From assembly GCA_965213735.1 (NCBI GenBank), contig CBDCAB010000005.1:806001-870000 (forward strand): a DNA stretch of 64,000 nt. Direction: 5' to 3'. Positions 34,939-43,379 of this stretch are shown here, piece by piece. Both the position numbers and the translations under genes were made by a program. Origin of the DNA: CALDTK01 sp965213735 (GTDB lineage: Bacteria > Bacteroidota > Bacteroidia > Chitinophagales > Saprospiraceae). The number at the start of each line of letters is the position of its first letter. Within the stretch, counting starts at the first letter, position 1. The notes beneath the pieces are model-generated. The model saw only the letters and a list, made by a program, of their open reading frames with translations, did no database searches and was not told where the DNA came from.

Positions 34939-34946
34939 CAAATCTA
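34939..34946 (-). promoter_or_regulatory. -7 box TAGATTTG (minus strand)
   Basis: Exact match to TAnnTTTG on the minus strand, with a TTTA about 22 bp upstream in place of a perfect TTG -33 element. It faces the terminator 105 bp away. Confidence 0.4.
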
Positions 34947-35122
34947 CCAGATAACGTAGATGAGTTACTAAAGGTTGGTTGTGGAAAACCTCGGGTATCT
35001 ATCACGTTGCCAACATGATTCGCCGCAGACACACACAGCTTCATCACCTGAAAGGGCGATATGCAGCGGCCGACTTAACAAACGAGCTACGCGGGGCGAT
35101 TCCACTATGACAACTTCAGCCC

Positions 35123-36331
35123 ATGGTAGATCAACACCGCTCGGATGCTTCTTCAGGTCGCGCAGCCCATTCCGATAGGCTCGAGGATTCTCTGCTCGCG
35201 GTGCTAGACAATTACCATCCTGAGCAGTATGACCCCTCCAGTGTTGCTCGTGGGATCGAGCACCTCCGCCGTAGCGGCTGGATGGCACGCGTTGCGGACG
35301 ATCCGTTTTGCCTTGAGCGACACTCCAATCCTGAAGATGCGAGAGCTGCATATCAGCGCCAGCTGCAGCTGTTGTGGGACGTCGGCCGCGGCAGTCTACC
35401 GCTGGGCAGAGTGTTTGAAGGCCATGTCAACGCAATTGAGTTGATCGATCGCTTTGGTGATGGCGAGCAGCGTGTGCGTTGGATACAAGCAGCTGCTGAG
35501 GGAGCCCTTTTTGGTGTGTGGAATACGGAGATGCAGGATGGGGTGCACATCAAGCCGCAGCCTCACGGGAAGTATGTGTTACAGGGGGCAAAGAGTTTCT
35601 GCAGCGGCGCCGACATACTTGATTTCGCTATTGTGCCCGGCCAGCGCTGGGATGCAACTGAGCGCGCGATCGGCTGGCAAATGTGCATTGTCGACCTTCG
35701 CCGTATTGACCCTCAAGCCCATGACCGCAGCTTCTGGACTCCGCTTGGTATGGAGGCATCTGCGAGTCATAAAGTGGATTTTAGCGGACTCGTGGTTGAG
35801 GCAGAAGACCTGCTCGGTGAGCCGAATGATTACCATTTGGAGCCTTACTTTTCAGGTGGTGCAGTGCGTTTCGCGGCCGTGCAATTGGGCGGAGCGCAGG
35901 CATTATATGACCATGCCGTTGCGATGCTCACCGCCCTTCACCGTGAGCGCGATCCTTATCAGACTCATCGCATTGCTCGTATGGCCATTGCCTTGCAAGC
36001 GGGGCTCAATTGGCTCGACTTGGCGACGCAGCAAGGGATGCCTGGACGTGACGCAGAGGCTGATGTCATCAATTTCGCAAATATGACGCGAACGGCCATC
36101 CTCGACTGTTGCAATGTTGTCCTTGATGAAGTGGAGATGGCGCTAGGGGCAAGGGGTATGCTTTCGCCAAAACCTATCCAACGGATTTATACCGATTTGA
36201 AAATGTACTTACGGCAACCAGCTCCTGATGCTGCACTGGCAGCGGTAGGTCACCACGCAGCAAACACTCACCAGCTGCCAACGAAGGTGGCCGCTGCAGC
36301 TGAAAAACCAAATCCGGCACAAACAGCTTAA
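35123..36331 (+). CDS. Acyl-CoA dehydrogenase-family protein, partner of the PIG-L/methyltransferase fusion
   Basis: A flavoprotein of the acyl-CoA dehydrogenase superfamily, 402 residues. Fold landmarks: RLQLLWDVGRGSLPLGRVFEGHVNAIELI (helical N-terminus), GALFGVWNTE (flavin-contact strand), YVLQGAKSFCSGADILDFAIV and WTPLGMEASASHKVDF in the beta domain, and a C-terminal helical domain with LDEVEMALGARGM and YTDLKMYLRQPAPDAALAAVGHHA. The classic catalytic Glu of beta-oxidation enzymes is not clear, so it may act on another substrate or as a monooxygenase-type relative. The next gene starts 3 bp after its stop. I recall the same gene pair together in other bacteria, which points to one pathway rather than fatty acid oxidation. 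Confidence 0.82.
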   Translation: MVDQHRSDASSGRAAHSDRLEDSLLAVLDNYHPEQYDPSSVARGIEHLRRSGWMARVADDPFCLERHSNPEDARAAYQRQLQLLWDVGRGSLPLGRVFEGHVNAIELIDRFGDGEQRVRWIQAAAEGALFGVWNTEMQDGVHIKPQPHGKYVLQGAKSFCSGADILDFAIVPGQRWDATERAIGWQMCIVDLRRIDPQAHDRSFWTPLGMEASASHKVDFSGLVVEAEDLLGEPNDYHLEPYFSGGAVRFAAVQLGGAQALYDHAVAMLTALHRERDPYQTHRIARMAIALQAGLNWLDLATQQGMPGRDAEADVINFANMTRTAILDCCNVVLDEVEMALGARGMLSPKPIQRIYTDLKMYLRQPAPDAALAAVGHHAANTHQLPTKVAAAAEKPNPAQTA

Positions 36332-36334
36332 GGA

Positions 36335-37738
36335 GTGGCTACCGCACCCGCTACACCCGATCAAGCTTGGAAAGCCCTTATCCAGCGCGCTCAGCCGCAA
36401 AGTCTAGATGTCATTGCCGGACCTGTACTCGTGCTCGTTCCACATGCAGACGATGAAACGCTGGGCTGTGGCGGGATACTCGCCGCATTGTTTGAGCGCG
36501 AAGAGCAAGTAGAACTCATCTTAGTCACAGACGGTACCGGCTCGCACCCCAACGCAGCTTCTTTTTCGGCAGAGGCGCGTCGGCAAATCAGAGAAGATGA
36601 ATTTAAGCTCGCGCTGCAAAAACTTGGCGGCAGCAAAGCGAATGTGAGGTTTTGGCGAAAGCTGGATGCAAAACTCCCCGAACTAGATGAATCCGCTCAT
36701 ACTCAAGCTATATATCAGCTCACAGATTGTATTAACGCCGGTGATTTTAAAACTATACTTACGCCTTGGCGACGCGACCCACACGGGGATCATCAAGTAG
36801 TAACGCAATGGGTATTTGATGCAGTTAAACAAGCACGTAATCATCCGCAAATTTTAGAATATTTTGTTTGGACGGGGCATCAGGGCAAACTTTCCGCATT
36901 TCCCCAAGAATTAGAGACCTTAGACGTGCTGGAGGTTGATGTATTGCCACAGGCTGAGAAAGTACAAGCTGCATTACAAGCACATCAAAGTCAACTAGGT
37001 AATGTGTTTGATGATCCCTCAGGATTTACGCTGCCAGCACATCTCGCGCAAGTGGTGCATCGGACGCGAGAATATTATGTTCGAACGCGATTTTCTGATG
37101 CTGCTGAGGAGCACCAGGACGCTCGCCATACACAGACGTTGAGCCATAGCTACTTCAATAAAATTTATGCCGATAAAGTTGATCCCTGGGGTTTTGCCAC
37201 AAGGCAATACGAAAAAGATAAATATGAAGATACTGTACGTGCACTGACAAAGCAGGTATATCCCCGCGGCTTTGAAGTTGGATGCTCAATTGGTATTTTA
37301 ACTCAACAACTAGCTGCCCGCTGTAAAACTTTAATTTCATCAGAAATTAACGCTAAAGCTTTAGCTGAGGCACGTCGTCGAAATGCACATTTGGCAAATG
37401 TACACTTTTGCTCAATGATGTTTCCGCGCCAACAGCCAGCTGGCACGTTTGATTTAATAATTCTCAGCGAAGTCGCCTATTATTGGAGTGAAAAGGAATT
37501 TGCGTTTGCACAATCGTGTATACTAAAACTACTCGAGCCTCAGGGACAGCTTTTGTTGGTTCATTATACCCCAACAGAGACAGATTATCCACTGACGGGA
37601 GACCAGGTGCATGAGAAATATCTTGCCTTAACTACTGAAGCATCACCAGTACTCCGCCATGTTTCCGGTCATCGCCGCGAGCAGTATCGGCTTGATCTGT
37701 TTGAAAAAGTAGAAGCAAGGCGATCTGGCGGTGAATAG
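36335..37738 (+). CDS. Bifunctional PIG-L deacetylase / SAM-dependent methyltransferase
   Basis: 467 residues with two enzymes in one chain. Residues 30-250 are a PIG-L (LmbE-like) zinc deacetylase: LVPHADDETLGCGG with metal ligands H37, D39-D40, and RDPHGDHQ with a further His. The linker is around 255-270. Residues 270-460 are a NodS-like class I methyltransferase: YFNKIYADKVDPWGF, FEVGCSIGILTQQLA (SAM-binding loop), SEINAKALAEARRR and DLIILSEVAYYW. GTG start directly behind AGGAG. It is coupled to the acyl-CoA dehydrogenase gene. The likely job is to deacetylate and N-methylate an amino sugar or similar group on a small molecule or glycolipid; the substrate is unknown. Confidence 0.88.
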   Translation: MATAPATPDQAWKALIQRAQPQSLDVIAGPVLVLVPHADDETLGCGGILAALFEREEQVELILVTDGTGSHPNAASFSAEARRQIREDEFKLALQKLGGSKANVRFWRKLDAKLPELDESAHTQAIYQLTDCINAGDFKTILTPWRRDPHGDHQVVTQWVFDAVKQARNHPQILEYFVWTGHQGKLSAFPQELETLDVLEVDVLPQAEKVQAALQAHQSQLGNVFDDPSGFTLPAHLAQVVHRTREYYVRTRFSDAAEEHQDARHTQTLSHSYFNKIYADKVDPWGFATRQYEKDKYEDTVRALTKQVYPRGFEVGCSIGILTQQLAARCKTLISSEINAKALAEARRRNAHLANVHFCSMMFPRQQPAGTFDLIILSEVAYYWSEKEFAFAQSCILKLLEPQGQLLLVHYTPTETDYPLTGDQVHEKYLALTTEASPVLRHVSGHRREQYRLDLFEKVEARRSGGE

Positions 37739-37934
37739 GCTCGCGATAAAATTCACCTATAAAACTATGTGCAAAAGCTGCTTTTGAATAATTTGTTTTT
37801 AATCACAACGAATTACTGAACTTCTGTTTAATCATGATGCTTGATGCTTGCCCGCTCTAAAAACATTGTCCTTCTGAACAGCCTCCAGAACAAACAATGG
37901 CTAGCCGACATTCTCCCTGACAAAGCTGTACCGT

Positions 37935-38414
37935 ATGTCTGCCTGGAGTACTGACCTTCTCGACAATGATGCCACACAATCGGCCGTGCATGATTTGTTA
38001 GAATCGCCCAATCCTGCCGATGTGATACAAGAAGCTTTGGCCCTTGCTGAAGGCGAGCCCGAGGAGCTTGATGATAATGAGATAGCGGCCATTTTAGCTT
38101 CGGCCACGGTGGTTGATTCAGTAATCTATGGCACCGAACATCCATCGCATACAGAAGGAATTGATCGCCTCGCGGAGCAGCTAGGAGCCTCTGCACTCGC
38201 TAAATTTGAAGCACCTCTCAGTAAAGCAATAGCTAAATTGTTAGAAGGCGACGCGTTAAAATCATTTTTTAAAGATCCACCTACTGCAGTTGAGGCAATA
38301 AATACCGCTCCTGCTAGAGATAAGCCGAAGTTCAAGGGTTTTCGCAAGAATGTCGAAGCCCTTCAACAACGGCTTTCGCCTTCATTTCATGGCTCGCAAA
38401 AGCTAAAGTCCTAG
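37935..38414 (+). CDS. DUF4259-family protein
   Basis: 159 residues. The N-terminal half matches DUF4259: MSAWSTDLLDNDATQSAVHDLLES, with the usual M-x-x-W-x-x-x-x-x-x-N-D opening, then helical DNEIAAILASATVVDSVIYG. The second half is helical and variable, with a basic stretch (RDKPKFKGFRKN). No signal peptide or membrane segment, so it is cytoplasmic. Function unknown; DUF4259 genes often stand alone near toxin- or immunity-like loci, but nothing here shows that role. Its stop codon overlaps that of the MscS gene on the other strand (CTAG). Confidence 0.65.
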   Translation: MSAWSTDLLDNDATQSAVHDLLESPNPADVIQEALALAEGEPEELDDNEIAAILASATVVDSVIYGTEHPSHTEGIDRLAEQLGASALAKFEAPLSKAIAKLLEGDALKSFFKDPPTAVEAINTAPARDKPKFKGFRKNVEALQQRLSPSFHGSQKLKS

Positions 38415-40144
38415 TCGCCCGAGGACATCTTGCTGTAACGCTCGCGAGGTAATATCTTCTCTTCCTCTAGTTGCTGAATGTACTCGAGCAGCCCTTCGCG
38501 GACATCGCAATGGAGCGTCCAAGCCTTACTCGAATCTTCAGCGCTAACTGTGCACCGCAACTTCACCGATTCCTCCGTGAGTTCGTAAACAATTAGGTCT
38601 GGATCTTTGTGCCTATTGAAAAGTTCGTGGCTGCGGGTCAGTTCCGCGAAGCGCTTACGCACTTGCTCGACATTGGTACGGTAGTCAACGAACACGAAGA
38701 ATGTTCGCAGCAGCTTCGAATCCGTCATTGACCAATTTTCAAATGGATGGTCGATAAAATACTTGAGCGGCACGACCACCCGGCGCAGGTCCCAAGTTTT
38801 AATTACTAAATAAGTAAATCTTACATCTTCGACATTGCCGTAGTCTCCTTCATAGTTGACAGCGTCACCAATTCGCACAGGTCGGGTAGCAGCGATCTGG
38901 ATACCTGCCACGAGGTTGCCAAGAGTTGATTGTGCGGCAATACCGAGCACAATTGCCGCAAATCCGGCCGAGCCAATGAGGGCATAGCCAACTCCTTCGA
39001 GCCCATTGATGCGGCTAAAGATGACGGAGACGCCGACCACCAGCAGGACGAATACGATGACCCTACGAGCCACCGAAAGTGTGGTCATGCGGCGGCGTGA
39101 GGCATCATTTGCTTCATCGCTGACATCGGCGAGGTTGCGCTCTGCGAGGTAGCCAATCACATAATCTATGGCCCGCGAGGCTACCCAAATAATCACGCCC
39201 ACTACGATGATGAGCATGAGGATGAAGAAGCCGCGCGCCCACGGACCGCTCAGGGAGAGCACCTCGCGCAGCAGCACGTAGTAGAGCAAGATGCCGATGG
39301 CTGCACCAGTAGGTTTGGCGAGTTGATCGCCGAGCACGTTGGCCCACTCATAGGGCACCGCGTAGCAGATGTAGCGTAATGCTCGGTATATCAGCCAGCC
39401 GATGAGCCAGCACGCGAAGGCGAAAAGTACCATGCCAACGATGACCCAGAGCTGCACGCCAAACATGCGCTGCTTCGACCACTCTGGCATGTGCTGTTCG
39501 AGGTAGCCTGGACCGTAGTTGGTGTACAATCCGGGGATTTCTTCGACAGTTGTTGCTGCCCACACCCAGCGAGGGGCTTGGTCGTCGACTCGCACCCTTT
39601 GCAAGCGAATTGCTATTGATCGGCCTTCGCTGGTGAGGTCGCCCACGGATACCGAGCGGCGAGCGGCACCGACATTACTAACTGTAGGTCCGGGAGCAGT
39701 AGCGGCACCATCCGGTCGATCAGGAATTGAGCCCCAGGTGAGGGCAATCCGCTGATCGAGCACATAATAAAGTTGCTGTGCGAGCAGTGGCCCGAGCTCT
39801 GCTTGCTGATCGGCGGGAAAGAGGTTGAGGTTGAGCGCGTGCATAGCAGTCTCAAAGCGCCCGGCGCGGCAGGCACGCACGTAGCTCTCCACGGTTTCTT
39901 GTGGACTTATTTGGTAGAAGGTGTCGGGTGCAGGCGGCAAGCCTTCATTGAGTTCGGAGAGTTGGTACCACTGCGCGTTGAAATCTCCGAGTGCACCATC
40001 GGGCTGGGCTGGCTGTGCCGCAATGTTGAGCGAGGTATCTGCGGGAGGCAGATCTTGATAGGCTGGTGGCACCTGCGCCTGTACGGTACTGGCTATTGCC
40101 AGAAGTACGAATACGGCAGCTGATTGGCAGAAGGAGGGGAGCAT
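38411..40144 (-). CDS. MscS-family mechanosensitive channel with N-terminal periplasmic domain
   Basis: 577 residues. Signal peptide MLPSFCQSAAVFVLLAIASTVQA, a periplasmic domain of about 200 residues, then membrane helices (VQLWVIVGMVLFAFACWLIGWLIY, GAAIGILLYYVLLREVLSL, GFFILMLIIVVGVIIWVASRAI, RRVIVFVLLVVGVSVIF). The pore helix and beta domain of MscS follow: GYALIGSAGFAAIVLGIAAQSTLGNLVAGIQIAATRPVRIGDAVNYEGDYGNVEDVRFTYLVIKTWD-type sequence, with the Gly/Ala-rich pore helix plain. The soluble C-terminal part has the normal alpha/beta domain. It releases solutes on osmotic downshift. A purine-rich minisatellite (40144-40200) lies just upstream of its start. Confidence 0.93.
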   Translation of the reverse strand: MLPSFCQSAAVFVLLAIASTVQAQVPPAYQDLPPADTSLNIAAQPAQPDGALGDFNAQWYQLSELNEGLPPAPDTFYQISPQETVESYVRACRAGRFETAMHALNLNLFPADQQAELGPLLAQQLYYVLDQRIALTWGSIPDRPDGAATAPGPTVSNVGAARRSVSVGDLTSEGRSIAIRLQRVRVDDQAPRWVWAATTVEEIPGLYTNYGPGYLEQHMPEWSKQRMFGVQLWVIVGMVLFAFACWLIGWLIYRALRYICYAVPYEWANVLGDQLAKPTGAAIGILLYYVLLREVLSLSGPWARGFFILMLIIVVGVIIWVASRAIDYVIGYLAERNLADVSDEANDASRRRMTTLSVARRVIVFVLLVVGVSVIFSRINGLEGVGYALIGSAGFAAIVLGIAAQSTLGNLVAGIQIAATRPVRIGDAVNYEGDYGNVEDVRFTYLVIKTWDLRRVVVPLKYFIDHPFENWSMTDSKLLRTFFVFVDYRTNVEQVRKRFAELTRSHELFNRHKDPDLIVYELTEESVKLRCTVSAEDSSKAWTLHCDVREGLLEYIQQLEEEKILPRERYSKMSSGD

Positions 40145-40200
40145 GGGGGTGGGAAGTGGGAAATGAGAAGTGGGATGTGGGATGTGGGATGTGGGAAGGC
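40144..40200 (+). repeat. GTGGGAAGTGGGATGTGGGA minisatellite
   Basis: About seven 7-bp units GTGGGA(A/T) between the MscS start and the end of the next minus-strand gene. A similar run lies at 34745-34790. Confidence 0.75.
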
Positions 40201-40204
40201 CATT

Positions 40205-40789
40205 TTACCTGCCTCCACCTTTCCAGCTGCTAGGTACAGGATACAACTCCGTAGCCCAATTCAACTCTGGCGTGTCATGGATCATCAGCAGCAAGTCGTT
40301 GAGCTGGTCCTCGAATTCGAGCCAGAGGTCAGGGTGGAGCTTGTCTGCTTTTCGCGTAAGCGGCCCGATACGCTGCGCGATATATTTTGCTAAGCGATAC
40401 CAGTCAGCTGGATTGGGGTAGCGCTTGCGCATGGCAGCAAGATTCTGGTCGAGCGCGTAGTGGAGCATGTCTACCAGCATGGCGACCTCACTAAATCTAT
40501 CCTTCGTTACCCGAACGTGTCGCGTGAGGTAGCCACTAGCGCTACGGATGCGTTTCATCAACGCATTGGGTCTTCCTCCCTTGCCTGCTGCCAACTGCTC
40601 GCGGTAGTATTCTCGCAGCTCGTCCTGACGCAGTTCGAGGGTGCTGGCGTGCTCGATGTGTTCGTAGGTCAACTGCTCGAGGAGGAGGTCATCCTTGGCG
40701 ATTAGTCGTAGCAGCAGCTTGTCCTTATCGCGTGGTGCCAGCTCACGAACCATCACTTTCTGCTCGTCGGAGAGGCGGGTACGGGGCAT
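40205..40789 (-). CDS. Hypothetical helical protein
   Basis: 194 residues that I do not recognise. It is nearly all helix, charged and without signal or membrane segments: MPRTRLSDEQKVMVRELAPRDKDKLLLRLIAKDD at the N-terminus, a central HASTLELRQDELREYYREQ, and NPADWYRLAKYIAQRIGPL later. The ATG start is convincing because the divergent promoter region (40790-40854) is compact. It is flanked downstream by the minisatellite and the MscS gene on the same strand, and could be cotranscribed with them. The opening is suggestive of a nucleic-acid-binding protein, but that is no more than an impression. Confidence 0.7.
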   Translation of the reverse strand: MPRTRLSDEQKVMVRELAPRDKDKLLLRLIAKDDLLLEQLTYEHIEHASTLELRQDELREYYREQLAAGKGGRPNALMKRIRSASGYLTRHVRVTKDRFSEVAMLVDMLHYALDQNLAAMRKRYPNPADWYRLAKYIAQRIGPLTRKADKLHPDLWLEFEDQLNDLLLMIHDTPELNWATELYPVPSSWKGGGR

Positions 40790-40818
40790 AGAGGGTAAAG
40801 CAACGGATTTGAACTCAA

Positions 40819-40846
40819 TTGTTCGGAGGAAGATGAGCTACCTTTG
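40819..40846 (+). promoter_or_regulatory. Promoter TTG-N17-TACCTTTG before the methyltransferase gene
   Basis: TTG (40819-40821), 17-bp spacer, exact -7 box TACCTTTG (40839-40846). With a start site 5-7 bases later, transcription begins within about 3 bases of ATG 40855. The best complete promoter in the window. Confidence 0.65.
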
Positions 40847-40854
40847 CGCCGCTT

Positions 40855-41628
40855 ATGGCACACACTGAGTATCATCCCGAACCCTACTGGAGTCAAGTAG
40901 CCGGAGAGGTCGCTTCTCGTGAAGGAATAAATGTAATTGCTGGCGACGATGAACCTTACTATATCTATAAGCGCGAAAAATTTTTGCAGTTGCTCCACCA
41001 GCTTCCACTTGAGGGGAAAGATATTCTTGAGATAGGGCCCGGCCCGGGAGGCAACTTGCTGGAAATAAATCAGCGCAATCCAGGTAGACTTGCCGGTGCA
41101 GATATTTCTGCAGAAATGCTAAAAATCGCTAGAGGACGTGTGGCTGAATCTGTCGAGCTCGTCAAGACCGACGGTACCACTCTCCCTTTTGATGATCGAG
41201 AGTTTGATCTGGTATTTTCTGCGACCGTATTACAACACAATTCCGATGACGATATGATGCGCCAAATGGCAGGTGAAATGTGTCGAGTATCCAGAGATGA
41301 GGTTATACTCTTCGAACAGGTTAATTCGAGTATATCTGGGAGCGATCTGATGCGTGCTCGTCCTATAGCTTACTATGCAGATATCATGAGTGAGTATGGC
41401 TTTATACTAGCTGAGGCTAAGATGATTGATATCGTTGTTAGCTATTATGTGAGTGGATCAATTCGAAAGGTGTTTAATCCAGCCAGCCGCAAAGAAGGCG
41501 AACCGCTAAGCCCTGTGAGCATAGCGCTTCAGAAAATAGCGCTACCCATCACAAAGGTATTAGATAAGGTGGTTAAAGCAGAAAAGGATCTTTCTCGGAT
41601 GCGCTTCGTCAGAAAGCACAGAAATTAA
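40855..41628 (+). CDS. Class I SAM-dependent methyltransferase
   Basis: 257 residues. The SAM-binding fold is clear: motif I ILEIGPGPGGNLLEI (near residue 60), acidic strand end LAGADISAEMLKIA, TDGTTLPFDD, and FDLVFSATVLQHNSDDDMM as motif IV. The N-terminal YHPEPYWSQVA is typical of sugar or small-molecule methyltransferases in glycan clusters. It is directly followed (12 bp) by a glycosyltransferase gene, so the two likely work on one glycan or glycolipid, but the substrate is not shown. The base composition is a little AT-richer than the neighbours. Confidence 0.88.
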   Translation: MAHTEYHPEPYWSQVAGEVASREGINVIAGDDEPYYIYKREKFLQLLHQLPLEGKDILEIGPGPGGNLLEINQRNPGRLAGADISAEMLKIARGRVAESVELVKTDGTTLPFDDREFDLVFSATVLQHNSDDDMMRQMAGEMCRVSRDEVILFEQVNSSISGSDLMRARPIAYYADIMSEYGFILAEAKMIDIVVSYYVSGSIRKVFNPASRKEGEPLSPVSIALQKIALPITKVLDKVVKAEKDLSRMRFVRKHRN

Positions 41629-41640
41629 ATCGCTCAGGAT

Positions 41641-42792
41641 TTGCGTATCGCCTTTAATGCCCGCTTACTCGTAGGGCAATCAAGTACCGGTGTACACCTC
41701 TACACCCTCCAAATCCTCCGCCAACTCCTCCAGACGACCCAACACGATTTCCTCCTAATTACAGACCGCAAAGGTCCACTTCCAGATCTGCCGCGACCAG
41801 TGGAGCGCGTAATAGCTTATCCCTCAGCACGACATCCGGTCCTGTTTTATCTATGGTTCGAATGGGCGGTACCACGGGTTTTACGGAAGTGGGAAGCAGA
41901 TGTCTTTATGAGTTTAGATAATTTCTGTTCATTGCGAACGGAGGTGCCTACGATTCTCTGCGTTCATGATCTTGCTTACCTGCATCAACCTGAAGGGGTC
42001 GGAAAACTCATGCTCGCTTACTACCGAGCATTTATGCCCAAATTTGTCCATCGAGCTGATACCTTGGTGGTCGTCTCTCGTGCCACTTTACACGATGTAG
42101 TTAATTCTTATCATGTTGATCCTAAAGCCATTCATGTAGCCTACAATGGCGTTAGAGCAAAATTTGCAGAACAGCTCAGCACTACACCTAACGAGAAACC
42201 AGCACGTATAACTACAGCTAACGGGACCACTATTGACTTAACTAACCCTTACATCATCTATGTTGGCTCTATTCATCCACGCAAAAATGTCGACGGTTTG
42301 ATTAAAGCATTCAACCACTTTAAAGCGACGACGCAGCTGCCGCATAAGTTAGTGCTCGTAGGTCGTTTGGCTTGGAAAGCAGGTCCAACTAAAGAAACAT
42401 TAGAATTGAGCCCTTGGCGGGACTCTATAGTTTTAACTGGTTATCTTGAGGCCGAGAATTTAGGTCGACTAGTAGCTGCTGCTACAGCTTTAATTTTAGT
42501 TTCCTATTTTGAAGGCTTTGGCGTACCCATTATCGAAGCATTTAATTGCCGCGTACCTGTAATCGTCAGCAATACAAGCTCACTTCCTGAAGTCGCCGGG
42601 CCTGGAGGAATATTTGTTGAACCGAATGATACTACAGCAATTGCTAATGCTATGCAGAAGCTTGCAGAACAACCAGAACTTGCCGAATCACTTGGAGAGG
42701 CAGGTTATGCCCACGCGCAGCAATTTACTTGGGAGGCCGCCGGAGCAGTTTATCAGCGCCTGTTGCAGCAGTATGGGGAGGCTATCGGCTAG
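41641..42792 (+). CDS. Glycosyltransferase family 4 (GT-B)
   Basis: Retaining sugar transferase of the GT4 type, 383 residues, TTG start. N-terminal MRIAFNARLLVGQSSTGVHLY is typical of mannosyl- and rhamnosyl-transferases. Later come CVHDLAYLHQPEG, VVVSRATLHDVV, YVGSIHPRKNVDGLIKAF (second-domain start) and the donor-binding loop FEGFGVPIIEAF (E-x7-E type), then VPVIVSNTSSLPEVAG. Cytoplasmic, membrane-associated at most. It lies in the same operon as the methyltransferase upstream. Its stop overlaps that of the small basic protein on the opposite strand (CTAG). Confidence 0.92.
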   Translation: MRIAFNARLLVGQSSTGVHLYTLQILRQLLQTTQHDFLLITDRKGPLPDLPRPVERVIAYPSARHPVLFYLWFEWAVPRVLRKWEADVFMSLDNFCSLRTEVPTILCVHDLAYLHQPEGVGKLMLAYYRAFMPKFVHRADTLVVVSRATLHDVVNSYHVDPKAIHVAYNGVRAKFAEQLSTTPNEKPARITTANGTTIDLTNPYIIYVGSIHPRKNVDGLIKAFNHFKATTQLPHKLVLVGRLAWKAGPTKETLELSPWRDSIVLTGYLEAENLGRLVAAATALILVSYFEGFGVPIIEAFNCRVPVIVSNTSSLPEVAGPGGIFVEPNDTTAIANAMQKLAEQPELAESLGEAGYAHAQQFTWEAAGAVYQRLLQQYGEAIG

Positions 42793-43127
42793 CCATTGCA
42801 CCCACGCTTCTTCTTCACTCTGCTTTTCTTCGAGGCTTTGTCGAAGCCTTTACGCGAAGCCTTACGCACTTTAGAACGTTTGTGTTTGCGGTGCTTCATC
42901 ACACCCAAACCATTGCGACGCGAGCCGCGCTTAGCGAATTTGCGCTGGCGGCGATTAGAGGTCTTTTTCTTGCGGCCGAAGATTGGAAACTGCTCGAGAA
43001 TGAGGTCTGGCGCTTCCAAAACTGACTCAAGCTCAGCATCTGCAGCATCCTCAAGCGCAGGCGCCTGAGCCGCGAAGAGCAGCGTTTGAAAGCTAAGACA
43101 GGCGAGGAGCAGAAAAAACACGCGCAT
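42789..43127 (-). CDS. Small exported, very basic protein
   Basis: About 112 residues from ATG 43127 (MRVFFLLLACLSFQTLLFAAQA, a clear signal peptide; a start at 43139 adds four residues). The mature part begins acidic (LEDAADAELESVLEAPD) and ends in a long Lys/Arg tail (FGRKKKTSNRRQRKFAKRG, KHRKHKRSKVRKASRKG, KKSRVKKKRGCNG). That shape is like small periplasmic or surface proteins that bind polyanions, but I recognise no family. It converges on the glycosyltransferase gene with overlapping stops. A real gene is likely because the signal peptide and frame are intact. Confidence 0.6.
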   Translation of the reverse strand: MRVFFLLLACLSFQTLLFAAQAPALEDAADAELESVLEAPDLILEQFPIFGRKKKTSNRRQRKFAKRGSRRNGLGVMKHRKHKRSKVRKASRKGFDKASKKSRVKKKRGCNG

Positions 43128-43196
43128 AAACAGAGGCATTGACCGAACAAGGATGCCCTAGATACGCAAAAACTTCGCCGGCCTTGCCTACCCCCT

Positions 43197-43204
43197 TACC
43201 TTTA
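43197..43204 (+). promoter_or_regulatory. Possible -7 box TACCTTTA
   Basis: TACCTTTA lies 4 bp before ATG 43209; transcription would start about at the start codon, so the mRNA would be leaderless. Confidence 0.4.
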
Positions 43205-43208
43205 CGGC

Positions 43209-43379
43209 ATGTTGAAAGTCCTTCTTTGGTTGCTTATCATTGGCGGCGTGTACACCTACTACAAATGGCGCGCGGCCCTGCGTGCAAGGCATCTTGCGGA
43301 GTTAGAAGAGCAGCGCAGACGTCGTGAAATAATCGATATCGAAGCGGAAGTAGTCGACACTAATAACAGCACATTATGA
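43209..43379 (+). CDS. 56-residue single-pass membrane protein
   Basis: MLKVLLWLLIIGGVYTYYKW then RAALRARHLAELEEQRRRR and a short acidic tail ending NNSTL. One membrane helix (residues 3-18) followed by a charged amphipathic helix, N-terminus probably outside. It resembles small Bacteroidota membrane proteins of the DUF4834 kind, but I am not sure of the family. The case for a real gene is the -7 box directly before the ATG and the ATGA overlap of its stop with the start of the RluA gene, which implies translational coupling. Confidence 0.65.
   Translation: MLKVLLWLLIIGGVYTYYKWRAALRARHLAELEEQRRRREIIDIEAEVVDTNNSTL

Larger units (their letters stand above)
34662..35122. other. 461-bp intergenic region with purine-rich repeats and a possible minus-strand RNA
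   Basis: 34690-34795 is made of short purine-rich repeats (GGAGGCTGGA, GGGAGGTGGGA types). 34794-34946 holds a strong minus-strand terminator and a promoter-like box, annotated separately. 34950-35122 shows nothing I can identify. Confidence 0.6.
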
